From the NCBI RefSeq assembly GCF_947251645.1, contig NZ_OX366364.1, positions 62,001 through 126,000 on the forward strand: a DNA stretch of 64,000 nt. The letters run 5' to 3'. Positions 38,147 through 46,967 of this stretch are shown here, in pieces. Source of the DNA: Wolbachia endosymbiont (group A) of Bibio marci. GTDB lineage: Bacteria > Pseudomonadota > Alphaproteobacteria > Rickettsiales > Anaplasmataceae. The position numbers and the translations under genes were made by a program. The notes under the pieces were generated by a model that searched no databases, was not told where the DNA came from, and worked only from the letters and a program-made list of their open reading frames with translations. The stretch's first letter is position 1, and each line of letters opens with the position of its first letter.

Positions 38147-39250
38147 GTGGATAGGCTGAAGAAGATTCATTGGTTGTTAGTCATTAACGTGATAGCTCTG
38201 TTTTGCGTTGGCATTGTTGTTCAATACTCTTCTGCTGGAGGAAAGTGGGTGCCATTTGCGATTCACCAACTGGTCATATTCTCCTTCTTTTTCCTACTCG
38301 CTATAGCTATGTCATTCATAGAATTAGATTTTTATTTGAAGCACGCTTACTTTTTTTATATAGCAGCAACGATTTCGCTATTAGCAGTAAATTTTTTTGG
38401 CTCACACATAATGGGTGCGACGAGGTGGATAAGAATTGGGTCGATTAGTTTGCAACCATCAGAATTTGCAAAAGTGGGCTTAATACTTGTGCTTGCTCGC
38501 TATTTTGATAAGCAGAGTGTGTATAAAATGATGGAATTTAAAAGATTGCTTAAGGCACTTATAATTATTTTCTTACCCGTGTTCTTGGTGTTAAAGCAAC
38601 CTAATTTAGGCACAGCTGTAATAATGTTACTTATAGGGATGTCAATTATATTCACAGCAATAATAAAAAGATCTCATTCAGTAGTATGTGGAACTCTTGG
38701 CATTTTTGCAGTACCGGCTATTTGGCCTTTTTTACGTCCTTATCACAAGCAAAGGATATTGTCGTTTTTGGATTCATCAGTGGATCCACTTGGGATAGGT
38801 TATAATGCGCAGCAATCTCAGATAGCTATTGGTTCAGGAGGTTTACTTGGTAAGGGCTTTGTTAACGGAAGTCAAACTCAACTTGGATTTTTGCCGGAAA
38901 AGCGTACAGATTTTGCTTTTGCAGTGCTGAGTGAGGAGTGGGGCTTTTTAGGTAGCATGGCTTTAATTTTGCTTTATACCTCATTACTTGGAATAATTTT
39001 CTCTATCGCTTATAGGTCGAAAAATTATTTTTCTAAGTTAGTATCTATCGGAATTTTCGCCTTTTTTAGTGCTCATTTCTTTATAAACATCGGAATGTCA
39101 ATAGGCCTCTTGCCTGTGATAGGCGACCCATTGCCATTTCTGTCCTATGGAGGAAGTACAACTGCTGCAAGTTTGATATGTATAGGATTATTGCTGGCAA
39201 TAAAAGCAGATGAACAACAAAATGCTTGTATTTTACCTATGCTAAAGTAG
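38147..39250 (+). CDS. rodA: Rod shape-determining protein RodA (SEDS family)
   Basis: SEDS-family peptidoglycan glycosyltransferase. The 367-residue protein has about ten hydrophobic segments. Motifs are GATRWIRIGSISLQPSEFAK (about 88-107), LKQPNLGTAVIML (about 147-159), GIGYNAQQSQIAIGSGGLLG with GFLPEKRTDFAFAVLSEEWG (about 216-266), and GDPLPFLSYGGSTTAASLIC (about 325-344). RodA is preferred over FtsW because of the GFLPEKRTDFAF segment and the length. Its start codon is GTG at 38147. Confidence 0.92.
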   Translation: MDRLKKIHWLLVINVIALFCVGIVVQYSSAGGKWVPFAIHQLVIFSFFFLLAIAMSFIELDFYLKHAYFFYIAATISLLAVNFFGSHIMGATRWIRIGSISLQPSEFAKVGLILVLARYFDKQSVYKMMEFKRLLKALIIIFLPVFLVLKQPNLGTAVIMLLIGMSIIFTAIIKRSHSVVCGTLGIFAVPAIWPFLRPYHKQRILSFLDSSVDPLGIGYNAQQSQIAIGSGGLLGKGFVNGSQTQLGFLPEKRTDFAFAVLSEEWGFLGSMALILLYTSLLGIIFSIAYRSKNYFSKLVSIGIFAFFSAHFFINIGMSIGLLPVIGDPLPFLSYGGSTTAASLICIGLLLAIKADEQQNACILPMLK

Positions 39251-39275
39251 AATTAAACTTTACTTAATAGTTTTT

Positions 39276-40661
39276 ATGCTAGATGAAATGCGTGAGGAGT
39301 GTGGGGTATTTGGCATAAGTTGCAACCAAAGTGCTGCTTTTAACTCTATACTTGCTCTCCACGCTTTGCAGCATAGAGGTCAAGAGTCTTTTGGCGTAGC
39401 AACCAGTAACAACGATAAGCTGCACTCTTATCACTTTCAAGGTCAAGTGAGCAGCGTATTTGATGATATAGATGAAATAAAGAAATCCTTACCTGGAGAT
39501 TGTGCAATAGGTCATGTTCGATACTCAACAAGTGGTAGTAAATTTGGAGTGCAGCCCATGTTTGGCAAAAGTGGCAAATTTGGGGATTTTGCCATAGCAC
39601 ATAATGGTAATTTAATTAATATTTCTCCGATACGCGAACAATTAATTAAACAAGAGTGCGTTTTTCAGTCAGATATTGATACAGAAGTAGTAGTGCATCT
39701 AACAGCAAGCGGTGAAAAAGATAGCTTCTTAGAGAGTTTTATATATGCATTAAAGCGAATACAAGGTGCTTATTCTTTTGTGGCAATCAATCAAGAAGTA
39801 GTTATTGGAGTACGTGATCCATCTGGAATCAGGCCTCTTGTTTTAGGAAAGTTAAACGGTTCTTACGTTCTTGCATCTGAAACTTGTGCTCTTGATATAG
39901 TAAATGCAGAATTTGTTAGAGAAATAGAACCAGGCGAATTAGTTACCATCAGTTCGAATAGTAAGCTAGCCTCAATGTTTCCTTTCCCACAGCAAAAATC
40001 AAGTTTTTGTATTTTTGAATACGTTTATTTTTCAAGACCAGACAGCATAATGGAGAATAGGTCTATATACGATACAAGAAAAGAAATAGGAAGAATACTT
40101 GCGAAGGAAAGTCCACCAAAAAACAATGTGGATATGATTGTACCAATACCTGATTCTGGAATACCTGCAGCTATTGGATACGCAGAACATTCAGGATTAC
40201 CTATGGAACTGGGGATAATTCGTAATCATTACATAGGAAGAACTTTTATACAACCAACCGCTGAAGTACGTAAAGTTAGAATAAAATTGAAATTCAACGC
40301 TAATAAGCACATTTTAAAGGGTAAAAACATAATTTTAATAGATGATAGTATAGTGCGTGGTAGTACGTTAACAAATATAATAGTTATGTTAAAGGATGCA
40401 GGAGTAAAAGAAATTCACCTCAAAATTTCAAGCCCACCAATTAAGCATTCTTGTTTTTATGGAATAGATACGCCAGAGTGCAAAGATTTAATTGCTGCAA
40501 ATAAATCTGTAGAGGAAATTAAGGAAGTTATAGGAGTAGATAGCCTAGCCTTCTTGAGTATTGATGGACTATATCAGGCTGTTAAAGCAGAAAAGCGTAA
40601 CAATGCTACACCACAATATTGTGATGCTTGTTTCACTGGTGATTATCCGATTGGCAAATAG
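39276..40661 (+). CDS. purF: Amidophosphoribosyltransferase PurF
   Basis: First committed enzyme of purine synthesis. The 461-residue protein has an N-terminal glutaminase domain with an eight-residue propeptide (MLDEMREE) before the catalytic Cys9 (CGVFGI). ALQHRGQESFG, GHVRYSTSG and HNGNLIN follow, and the C-terminal phosphoribosyltransferase domain has LIDDSIVRGSTL (about 351-362). Cys residues in SFCIFEYV, KHSCFYGI and YCDACFTGD match the iron-sulfur ligands of the B. subtilis type. An IS4-type fragment starts 28 bases downstream. Confidence 0.97.
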   Translation: MLDEMREECGVFGISCNQSAAFNSILALHALQHRGQESFGVATSNNDKLHSYHFQGQVSSVFDDIDEIKKSLPGDCAIGHVRYSTSGSKFGVQPMFGKSGKFGDFAIAHNGNLINISPIREQLIKQECVFQSDIDTEVVVHLTASGEKDSFLESFIYALKRIQGAYSFVAINQEVVIGVRDPSGIRPLVLGKLNGSYVLASETCALDIVNAEFVREIEPGELVTISSNSKLASMFPFPQQKSSFCIFEYVYFSRPDSIMENRSIYDTRKEIGRILAKESPPKNNVDMIVPIPDSGIPAAIGYAEHSGLPMELGIIRNHYIGRTFIQPTAEVRKVRIKLKFNANKHILKGKNIILIDDSIVRGSTLTNIIVMLKDAGVKEIHLKISSPPIKHSCFYGIDTPECKDLIAANKSVEEIKEVIGVDSLAFLSIDGLYQAVKAEKRNNATPQYCDACFTGDYPIGK

Positions 40662-40688
40662 TCTACACAAGATCACTGAAGCTCAATT

Positions 40689-41305
40689 GTACCCGTTCAG
40701 CCAATGGCGTCAACTTAAGGGAAAATATCAGTGATTGTGTATAAAACTTCTCTCTAAATTTTTTACCATTAAATTACCCAAAAGCTGCAATAAACAGCAC
40801 TTTTGTTTCTATTTTATTTCAACAAAGAAGTCTAAAATGTGTCCTTTTTAGGTGAAACATGCAAAAAGGAAAAAATCTTATTCTACAAATTAAAAATATA
40901 ATATACTCGAAAGCTTTTCAGAGAATCCATTGTGTTGAGTTTCACACGAACAAGGAAACTTCCTTTTACGACAGTATTTTCTATGATTTTAAAGTTAATT
41001 AAGAAAAGTTTAGGAATAGAATGTGAGCTCATTAAGTTCCACCCTCAAAGCAAGCTTTTTCTAAAGCAAGATATAAATACAGGTTTTAAAGAATTTAAGC
41101 ATCCAAACAGCCTATCAAGATGAGCCTGAGCTGGAGAGGCTATAGGCTTATTGCAGCAGATGGTTCTGGTATTCAGCTCTGAAGAAATTGTATCCGAATT
41201 TGAACCAAACGGAACAATAGGCACCATTGGCAATTTGTTTGTTGATTTATGTACTTCGCTGATTTGTAGTGCTCGCCTTGCGGCCTGGAATGTGGGTGAG
41301 CAAAC
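40689..41305 (+). mobile_element. Truncated IS4-type element (second copy of the 12598-14056 type)
   Basis: The left terminus GTACCCGTTCAGCCAATGGC and the following 600 bases match the element at 12598-14056, including the transposase start (MLSFTRTRKLPFTTVFSMIL at 40932). Small deletions disrupt the frame from about 41030. The copy stops at 41305, exactly where the IS3-family terminus begins, so the right half was lost. Confidence 0.82.
40932..41305 (+). pseudogene. IS4-family transposase, N-terminal fragment
   Basis: The first piece (40932-41123) keeps the N-terminal sequence of the 12841 pseudogene and then changes frame after a deletion. WRGYRLIAADGSG is still readable at about 41134-41172, and CSARLAAWNVGEQT just before 41305. 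It is cut off by the IS3-type element. Confidence 0.75.
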
Positions 41306-41650
41306 TGACCTTACCCAGAAAAAGTAGAGAGAAAGTTAAGACGATTTTGTCATGAGAATGATGCATCAAATTGTGCAGGAATGCAATAGTTAATAGTAGA
41401 ATGTCTACGTTGTTTGTTATAAAAGATTTCTATGTATTCAAATATGGCAGTTCTAGTTTATTGAGCAGAATGTTGAGAAGTATCAATAAGCAGCTCCCTT
41501 TTGAGTGAACTGAAGAAGCTTTCTGCAACAGAATTATCGTAACAACAGCCCTTATGGCTCATGCTGGAAATGATGTTTTTTGTATTCAATAGAAATTGGT
41601 AATTTTGAGAGGTATACTGTGACCCTTGATCGCTATGTAACAGTAGATTT

Positions 41651-43123
41651 TGGGAGTGTTAAATAAACCATACGCGTCAAGTTAAGGAATGTAGAGAGCT
41701 TAAAGTAGATACCCTGGTCTTCCTATATCTGTCTTTCAAAGAAAACTTTGACCAGATTATAGTAAGCTTTTTTAGAAAAATTTTTAAATTATTGACAATA
41801 TTGTTTAATATCAAAAAGAGCTCTCTAACCCGCCTTTTCAATTCAATAAATGCCTTTGTTAAACTGAGCTCCGTGTTCTTTTTTAGTTTTACACAGCCAA
41901 TCATTCCGTGAAATACGAGAATAGCACATAATTTTGCGTATAGCTCGCACAATACTCTAAATGGATTTGTCTTTCCTTTTAGTTTATCAAGATTGATATG
42001 ACTTTTATATAGTTTAAATAGTAATTCGATTTGCCATCTTACTCTATAAACCGTCAATATTTGTTCAGCATTAATTTTACTCTCTGGAACATTAGTTACA
42101 AATATTGATCAATCTAATAACTTTTGATTCTTTTGAGAAGATGTATATCCATGTGACTTTGCTAATTTATTAGCCTTTCTTCTTCTAGCCATAAACTGTT
42201 CTTCAGTTAGCTTTTGACATATAATTCTTACCTTAATTTTTACTTCCTTTCCTAATAATACTTCTTTTTCTAAAGATAATTGACCTTCCAAATACTCCAA
42301 TAGCTCTATTTTTTGATTTGTTTCTATATCATATATATTGGTATCAGACTTATAACGACTAACAAAATATGCACCTGCTTCATCAATCTGTTTAAAAGAA
42401 CTAGGCACAAAGTAGCCCAAGTCAAATATTAGCAAATCATTGGCTGATAAACCGTTCAGATAATCCCTATAACCTTGATCCGACCTTATTCCTTCCATTA
42501 AATTTAACTTATCTAGCGCTTGATTCAGGTAATCAAAGACTAACTGTAGCTTTATTCCTGATTTGGTATTATTCTCACAATCTCTATAGCTACTGCCATA
42601 TCCTTTATACATATCTTCCATGCTACTGGGCAGGCTAATGTAGCTGCTATCCAATAATTTAACGCTTCCAAATTGCTGTAAAATTTTGCAATCAATCTGT
42701 AGACTTTTTTTAAATAAACACAAAGCTTCGTTATACATTTTTTTCATGAACTTAACTGCTTCTTCACTAAACCTAAAATCTAAACCCTGTTTTGTAATTT
42801 CTATCGAGTCTTCATTTAGCAATTGGCACATTGTTTCTATGCTGCAATCATCAACTCCTATGTTACCAAAAACCATGGCTTTTATGAATGATGAGCCATT
42901 AAGTTTTCTCTTTCTTTTTATGAAACCTACTGCAATTGATATTTCGTCTGCTTTTTCATTAAAGAATTCATTGAGGTCTTTTGATAAGCAAGCTATTCTG
43001 TCCATTGTAAGTTCTCTCATTCATATATCCAAGAGAACTTATACCTTATTATTTTCCTTCACTCTATCAACTTTACTTACACTTTTCCTTAACTTGACGC
43101 GTATGGTTTATTTAACACTCCCA
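41651..43123 (-). mobile_element. IS4-family element inside the IS3 element
   Basis: A 1473-base element with long near-perfect inverted ends: TGGGAGTGTTAAATAAACCA at 41651, its complement ending 43123, and the shared inner stretch TACGCGTCAAGTTAAGG. The adjoining bases show no direct duplication (GTAGATTT against TGCGTGAG). Together with the missing part of the IS3 orfB, this points to a deletion at insertion or later. It carries one transposase gene that is intact except for a single stop codon. Confidence 0.85.
41677..43020 (-). pseudogene. IS4-family transposase with one in-frame TGA
   Basis: Reads in one frame from 43020 (MRELTMDRIACLSKDLNEFF) to 41677, interrupted only by TGA at 42109-42111. 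The residues on either side (KLLD stop SIFVTNVPESKI) fit a Trp codon (TGG) changed to TGA. Landmarks are KLLDSSYISLPSSM (first Asp), DLLIFDLGYFVPSSFKQI (second Asp) and YRVRWQIELLFKLYKSHINL (YREK Glu region). This is very recent inactivation unless the TGA is read through. Confidence 0.85.
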
Positions 43124-43536
43124 TGCGTGAGAATTATTGCTGCCAACAACCTTCCTTGGTTTTTATATAAGTAATCCCATACTTTATTTGGTTGCTCAGT
43201 GATAAAATTTTGATCTAATATATTAGGAGCAATAACCATATTATTTGGTTGTTTTTTAGTTTTAAATCTTCGTCTAAGTTTGGCTATAATGTCATTTTCC
43301 TGCATAACATTTTGCACTGTTTTGATGTTATAATTTTTGCCTAAAGCTTTTATGGATTTTAGGGGCTCCATATCTGCATTTAGATGCTTTTTTTGAATCT
43401 CTGCTAGAAGTCCTTCCCTTGCTAATTCTTTATTGCTTTTTTCTTTAGCAATCCATTTATAATAACCACCAGCACAAAACCCTGCATAGTTCCTGTATTT
43501 TATAGCAATTTCTATGCTCTTTTATAAAAGAATATT

Positions 43537-43836
43537 TTACTCTTTTTCTTTGGCAAAATATCCCAGGGCTTTTTTTAAAATGTCTCTTTCTCTTCTTACT
43601 CTTGCTAACTCTTTTTTTAGATCAAATCTTTCTTTGTCATAAGGAGCTAGTTTTCCTTTGCCTGGAAATGCGTATGCTCCAGACATTTTTCCATCATATT
43701 TTCTTACCCATTTACTTAACATACTGCCATCTATACCTAGATCTTTTGCTATTTTTGTACTTGTTTGACCTGTTTCTTTAACCAGCTTAACAGCTTCCAA
43801 TTTAAATTCTGCTGTATATTCTCTTCTATTTGTCAT
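43537..43836 (-). CDS. IS3-family transposase OrfA
   Basis: Intact 99-residue OrfA. The helix-turn-helix reads YTAEFKLEAVKLVKETGQTS, then AKDLGIDGSMLSKWVRKYDG. A C-terminal leucine-zipper-like helix follows (FDLKKELARVRRERDILKKA), ending ALGYFAKEKE, as is usual before the frameshift into orfB. The partner orfB is destroyed. Confidence 0.85.
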   Translation of the reverse strand: MTNRREYTAEFKLEAVKLVKETGQTSTKIAKDLGIDGSMLSKWVRKYDGKMSGAYAFPGKGKLAPYDKERFDLKKELARVRRERDILKKALGYFAKEKE

Positions 43837-43950
43837 ATTACACCTCTTTGAAAAAACGTTTTATTTTACTCCAAAAACGTCTTAACTTTCTCTCTACTTT
43901 TTCTGGGTAAGGTCACTTCCTTTAACTTATTACAGATTGCTGTATGTAAA

Positions 43951-44460
43951 TTACTCCAAAACATCTATCTGCTGCTGAAAATATTTCTCAAATACTCTTT
44001 CTACTTCATTATCAACTAACTCTTTCATTATTTCCCGAGCTTGCGTGTTTACTTTAATTTCATCTATTGGCAAAGACGTGGTATACCTTCGTCTGAAGAT
44101 TCCTATATGACCATTTTTCATTGTTGCTATAAATGCTCCTTCATACGTACGGCTCCCTACCTTTGCTCCTCTCTTTGTCTGTTTTATACTCCCAAGTTTT
44201 GCAACTCCTATCCACTGGGAACTGAGCTTTACTACTGACCATAAGCGCTTTCTATTTGCTTTATCCACACTTAACTTTTTTCTCATTGCTTTTTTTGGTA
44301 TTTGCTTTTCTTCGCTTACTTGTTTGATAGTTTGCGATCTTACCCATAGTGCTGTTTTGTTTAATGCTCTCACTGTTGCTAATTCTATTTTTCTTCTTTC
44401 AGCATCTATGCTTTGCATAACTTTTTCGATGCTATCGGTGACTTCGATGTTAATACGCAT
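43951..44460 (-). CDS. Phage minor tail protein Z-like protein (prophage WO remnant)
   Basis: Virion structural protein related to the lambdoid minor tail protein Z (GPZ) family found in phage WO. The 169-residue protein is basic, with the family-like core ERRKIELATVRALNKTALWV (about 21-40), then QIPKKAMRKKLSVDKANRKR. A C-terminal helix (MKELVDNEVERVFEKYFQQQ) is also present. It is flanked on the right by the PQQ protein gene and then a head-tail protein. The rest of the tail module is missing, having probably been removed by the IS-rich block to the left. Confidence 0.8.
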   Translation of the reverse strand: MRINIEVTDSIEKVMQSIDAERRKIELATVRALNKTALWVRSQTIKQVSEEKQIPKKAMRKKLSVDKANRKRLWSVVKLSSQWIGVAKLGSIKQTKRGAKVGSRTYEGAFIATMKNGHIGIFRRRYTTSLPIDEIKVNTQAREIMKELVDNEVERVFEKYFQQQIDVLE

Positions 44461-44535
44461 CTACACCCCTGACGCTTGAATTTTCCCTAAGTGGTGCTAC
44501 CTATGGCACATCTCTTCCTTATTACCTGCAATATT

Positions 44536-45741
44536 TCATCTGCTGATATTTGGATCAATGCACCTATACACACCTTTTTTCTCAGTTGTAAAGTAGTAAT
44601 CCCCAACTGCAAGATCAGTTACAGGCGTATGATACACATCTTCTGGAATGCTGACTATCTCTTCTATCATGCCTGACTTCTCATCTAATAGAAACATGAT
44701 TCCCTTATTGCTCACAATAAATAATTTTCCATCTATCACCGGTCTAGCATAATATGTGTCTTTTAGTTTATCATTTAGCTCATCATTCACCACTAAGTTA
44801 GTACTCCAAATTATCTGACCATCAGGTATTGCAACTTTCATAACTTCATTCTTTGTGTTTACTACAAAAAATTCGTTACCATTTATATCATCGGGGTACA
44901 GCCATGGCATAATCCCACCACCACTGATATTTTTTGCTTCCATGGCCTTTAACCACAAAAGATCTCCTGATCCTATATCAATCGCAACAATGGTAGAATT
45001 GTTTGTAGCTATTAATGTGTTATTCTTTACTACTGGAGTAGTTGTGATATCTGCAAGCTGAGTGTCTAAAATATTTGTAGAAGGTAACTTATAAGACCAC
45101 AACTTTTTCCCATCTTTGTCAAAAGCTACTAACTCTCCATTTGAAAATGGAACTATTAGCTTATCGTGTATAACCACAGGAGATATGTAATTTGATCTTG
45201 TCATTTGATTACTACCATTAGACATATGATAGAACCAGCTTGTATTACCATTCTCTATGTTCAGCATGTATAAATAGTTATCTACAGTCAAAATTGCTAT
45301 TCTATCATTAAAAATTGTAGGGTTTCCTTTCACCAAAGACTTTAACTCCTTTTTCCACATAACTGCGTCTTCATTTATTTCATATTGTGTATTATCTCTA
45401 TTTATTGCATATAGCACATTATCTATTGCTAAGTAAATTTCTCTACAATATTCACTGCAAGTAGCACTCATTCTACCAATTGTTTTATGACTACCAGATA
45501 AATCTACATCCTTCCAGTACCACCCTGTGTTGTACAATACCCCATCACCACCAATAATTAGCTCATAACTTTCGTGTATAGGAATTGGTTGTATATAACC
45601 TTGAGAAAACTCTCTACTTGGATTATTCCACGGGTGACACCTATATTTATTTTTTATTTCTAAGCTAGGCTCTACCCCATCTTTTGCAATAACACAACTT
45701 GTGCTCAATAAGAAAGCAATAAAAAAAATGGCTAGTTTCAT
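44536..45741 (-). CDS. Secreted PQQ-like beta-propeller protein (BamB-like)
   Basis: A 401-residue protein with an N-terminal signal peptide (MKLAIFFIAFLLSTSCVIA; cleavage after VIA, or lipidation at Cys if the imperfect lipobox is used). The body consists of repeated beta-propeller blades of PQQ type: GELVAFDKDGKKLWSYKLPS, TIVAIDIGSGDLLWLKAMEA, EVMKVAIPDGQIIWSTNLVV and IMFLLDEKSGMIEEIVSIPE. BamB, the outer-membrane assembly lipoprotein, is the nearest familiar protein, but the role here is inference. It sits between two prophage structural genes on the same strand. Confidence 0.8.
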   Translation of the reverse strand: MKLAIFFIAFLLSTSCVIAKDGVEPSLEIKNKYRCHPWNNPSREFSQGYIQPIPIHESYELIIGGDGVLYNTGWYWKDVDLSGSHKTIGRMSATCSEYCREIYLAIDNVLYAINRDNTQYEINEDAVMWKKELKSLVKGNPTIFNDRIAILTVDNYLYMLNIENGNTSWFYHMSNGSNQMTRSNYISPVVIHDKLIVPFSNGELVAFDKDGKKLWSYKLPSTNILDTQLADITTTPVVKNNTLIATNNSTIVAIDIGSGDLLWLKAMEAKNISGGGIMPWLYPDDINGNEFFVVNTKNEVMKVAIPDGQIIWSTNLVVNDELNDKLKDTYYARPVIDGKLFIVSNKGIMFLLDEKSGMIEEIVSIPEDVYHTPVTDLAVGDYYFTTEKKGVYRCIDPNISR

Positions 45742-45840
45742 AAAACTTTTCTAGAAAGATCACTTTATATACACATTAAAGATACGATATATTGAACAAT
45801 TTCACTATCGTTAGTTTTGATTTTAACACGAAAAACCATT

Positions 45841-46146
45841 TTACATTCTCACTGCGTTTATTTTCCACAATATTCCTGAATTATCCCTGAGCGGCGGTGA
45901 ATGTACTTTGTATCTACGGTTACCAATAACAAAAGTATCTCCTACTACTGGCTGCAATACATCAAAGACACTCACCTCCAAAATCAACATCTCCCCTACA
46001 AATTGTCCTTCACCGATCTCGTATAATTTATCCGGCTGTTGCTTTAATATCTGCACCATATATGACTTATCCTTTGACTCATACAAAGCTTGCTCTCCTA
46101 AATGTGCAAAACAATCTTTCAATAACCTTTTAATATTTTCTTGCAT
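45841..46146 (-). CDS. Phage head-tail connector-like protein (prophage WO remnant)
   Basis: A 101-residue protein (MQENIKRLLKDCFAHLGEQA; VFDVLQPVVGDTFVIGNRRY; LRDNSGILWKINAVRM). Size, compact beta-rich C-terminal half and proximity to a tail Z gene match the head-tail joining proteins of phage WO. The family assignment is moderate. It is the last phage gene before the IS630-type element that starts about 15 bases beyond its start codon. Confidence 0.6.
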   Translation of the reverse strand: MQENIKRLLKDCFAHLGEQALYESKDKSYMVQILKQQPDKLYEIGEGQFVGEMLILEVSVFDVLQPVVGDTFVIGNRRYKVHSPPLRDNSGILWKINAVRM

Positions 46147-46967
46147 CTTGTTCTTTTATGTACTATAGTACTTTCAAAAGCGAATGATAAAGGTATAATA
46201 TACTTTTTAGTGTATAGGAAAAGTGATGGTATATAGTGTAGATTTAAGGAAAAAAGCAGTGTCTTTGGTAGAAAAAGGAAAGTCAAAGACTGAGGTTGCA
46301 GAGCTTTTTGAGATAGGAATAGCAACACTATATAGATGGCTGAAAAAGAAGTCTGCTGGTCAAGATCTCAGAGCGACAAAAAGTGTTGGTTTTATTCGGA
46401 AAATAGACCCAAAAATACTTGCAGACTATGTTAAAAAACACCCAGATCACACACTAGCAGAAATGAAACAAAACCTTGGCTTTGGGATCAGTGCAATTTG
46501 GTATAGGTTAAGACAGCTAAAAATAACCTTAAAAAAAAGTCACATTCTATCAAGAGCGCAATCAAGAAGATAGGCAGCAATTTATCGATAAAGTCTCAAA
46601 AATAGACCACTGTAGCATTTTATATATAGATGAAGCAGGAGTTGATAATAGACTATACCGAGAATATGCACGAGCTCCAAGAGGAGAAAAAATGTATGCT
46701 GATGTTCCAGAAAAAAGCGGGAAAGAGTGAGTATAATAGGTGGATGGATTGAAAAGAAGTTTATTGCACCAATGACCTTCACAGGAGGGTGTAATAAAGA
46801 TGTATTTAATATATGGTTAGAGCGAAGATTACTTCCACAATTACAGCGTGATACAACCATAGTTATGGATAATGCTACATTCCATAAAACTCCCAAAACA
46901 AAGTCATTAATAGAGTCTTTTGGCTGTCATTTGCTTTATCTTCCAACATATTCACCTGATCTAAATC

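Larger units (their letters stand above)
41350..43536 (-). pseudogene. IS3-family OrfB, split and partly deleted
   Basis: The N-terminal portion (43124-43536, with frame breaks) includes EPLKSIKALGKNYNIKTVQN and [20 protein letters not shown]. The C-terminal portion near 41350-41650 encodes HSDQGSQYTS and the NKQRRHSTINYC region on minus. The stretch with the first catalytic Asp of the integrase core is missing at the inserted element. Confidence 0.75.
41306..43917 (-). mobile_element. IS3-family element interrupted by an IS4-family element
   Basis: The ends TGACCTTACCCAGAAAAAGT (41306) and its complement (to 43917) match the IS3 copy at 24066-25278. The minus-strand orfA is intact. orfB is split: N-terminal part at 43124-43536 and C-terminal part at 41350-41650. 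The IS4-family element at 41651-43123 lies between, with about 40 codons of orfB missing at the junction. The 3-base flanks differ (AAC against CTT), so no target duplication remains. Confidence 0.85.
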
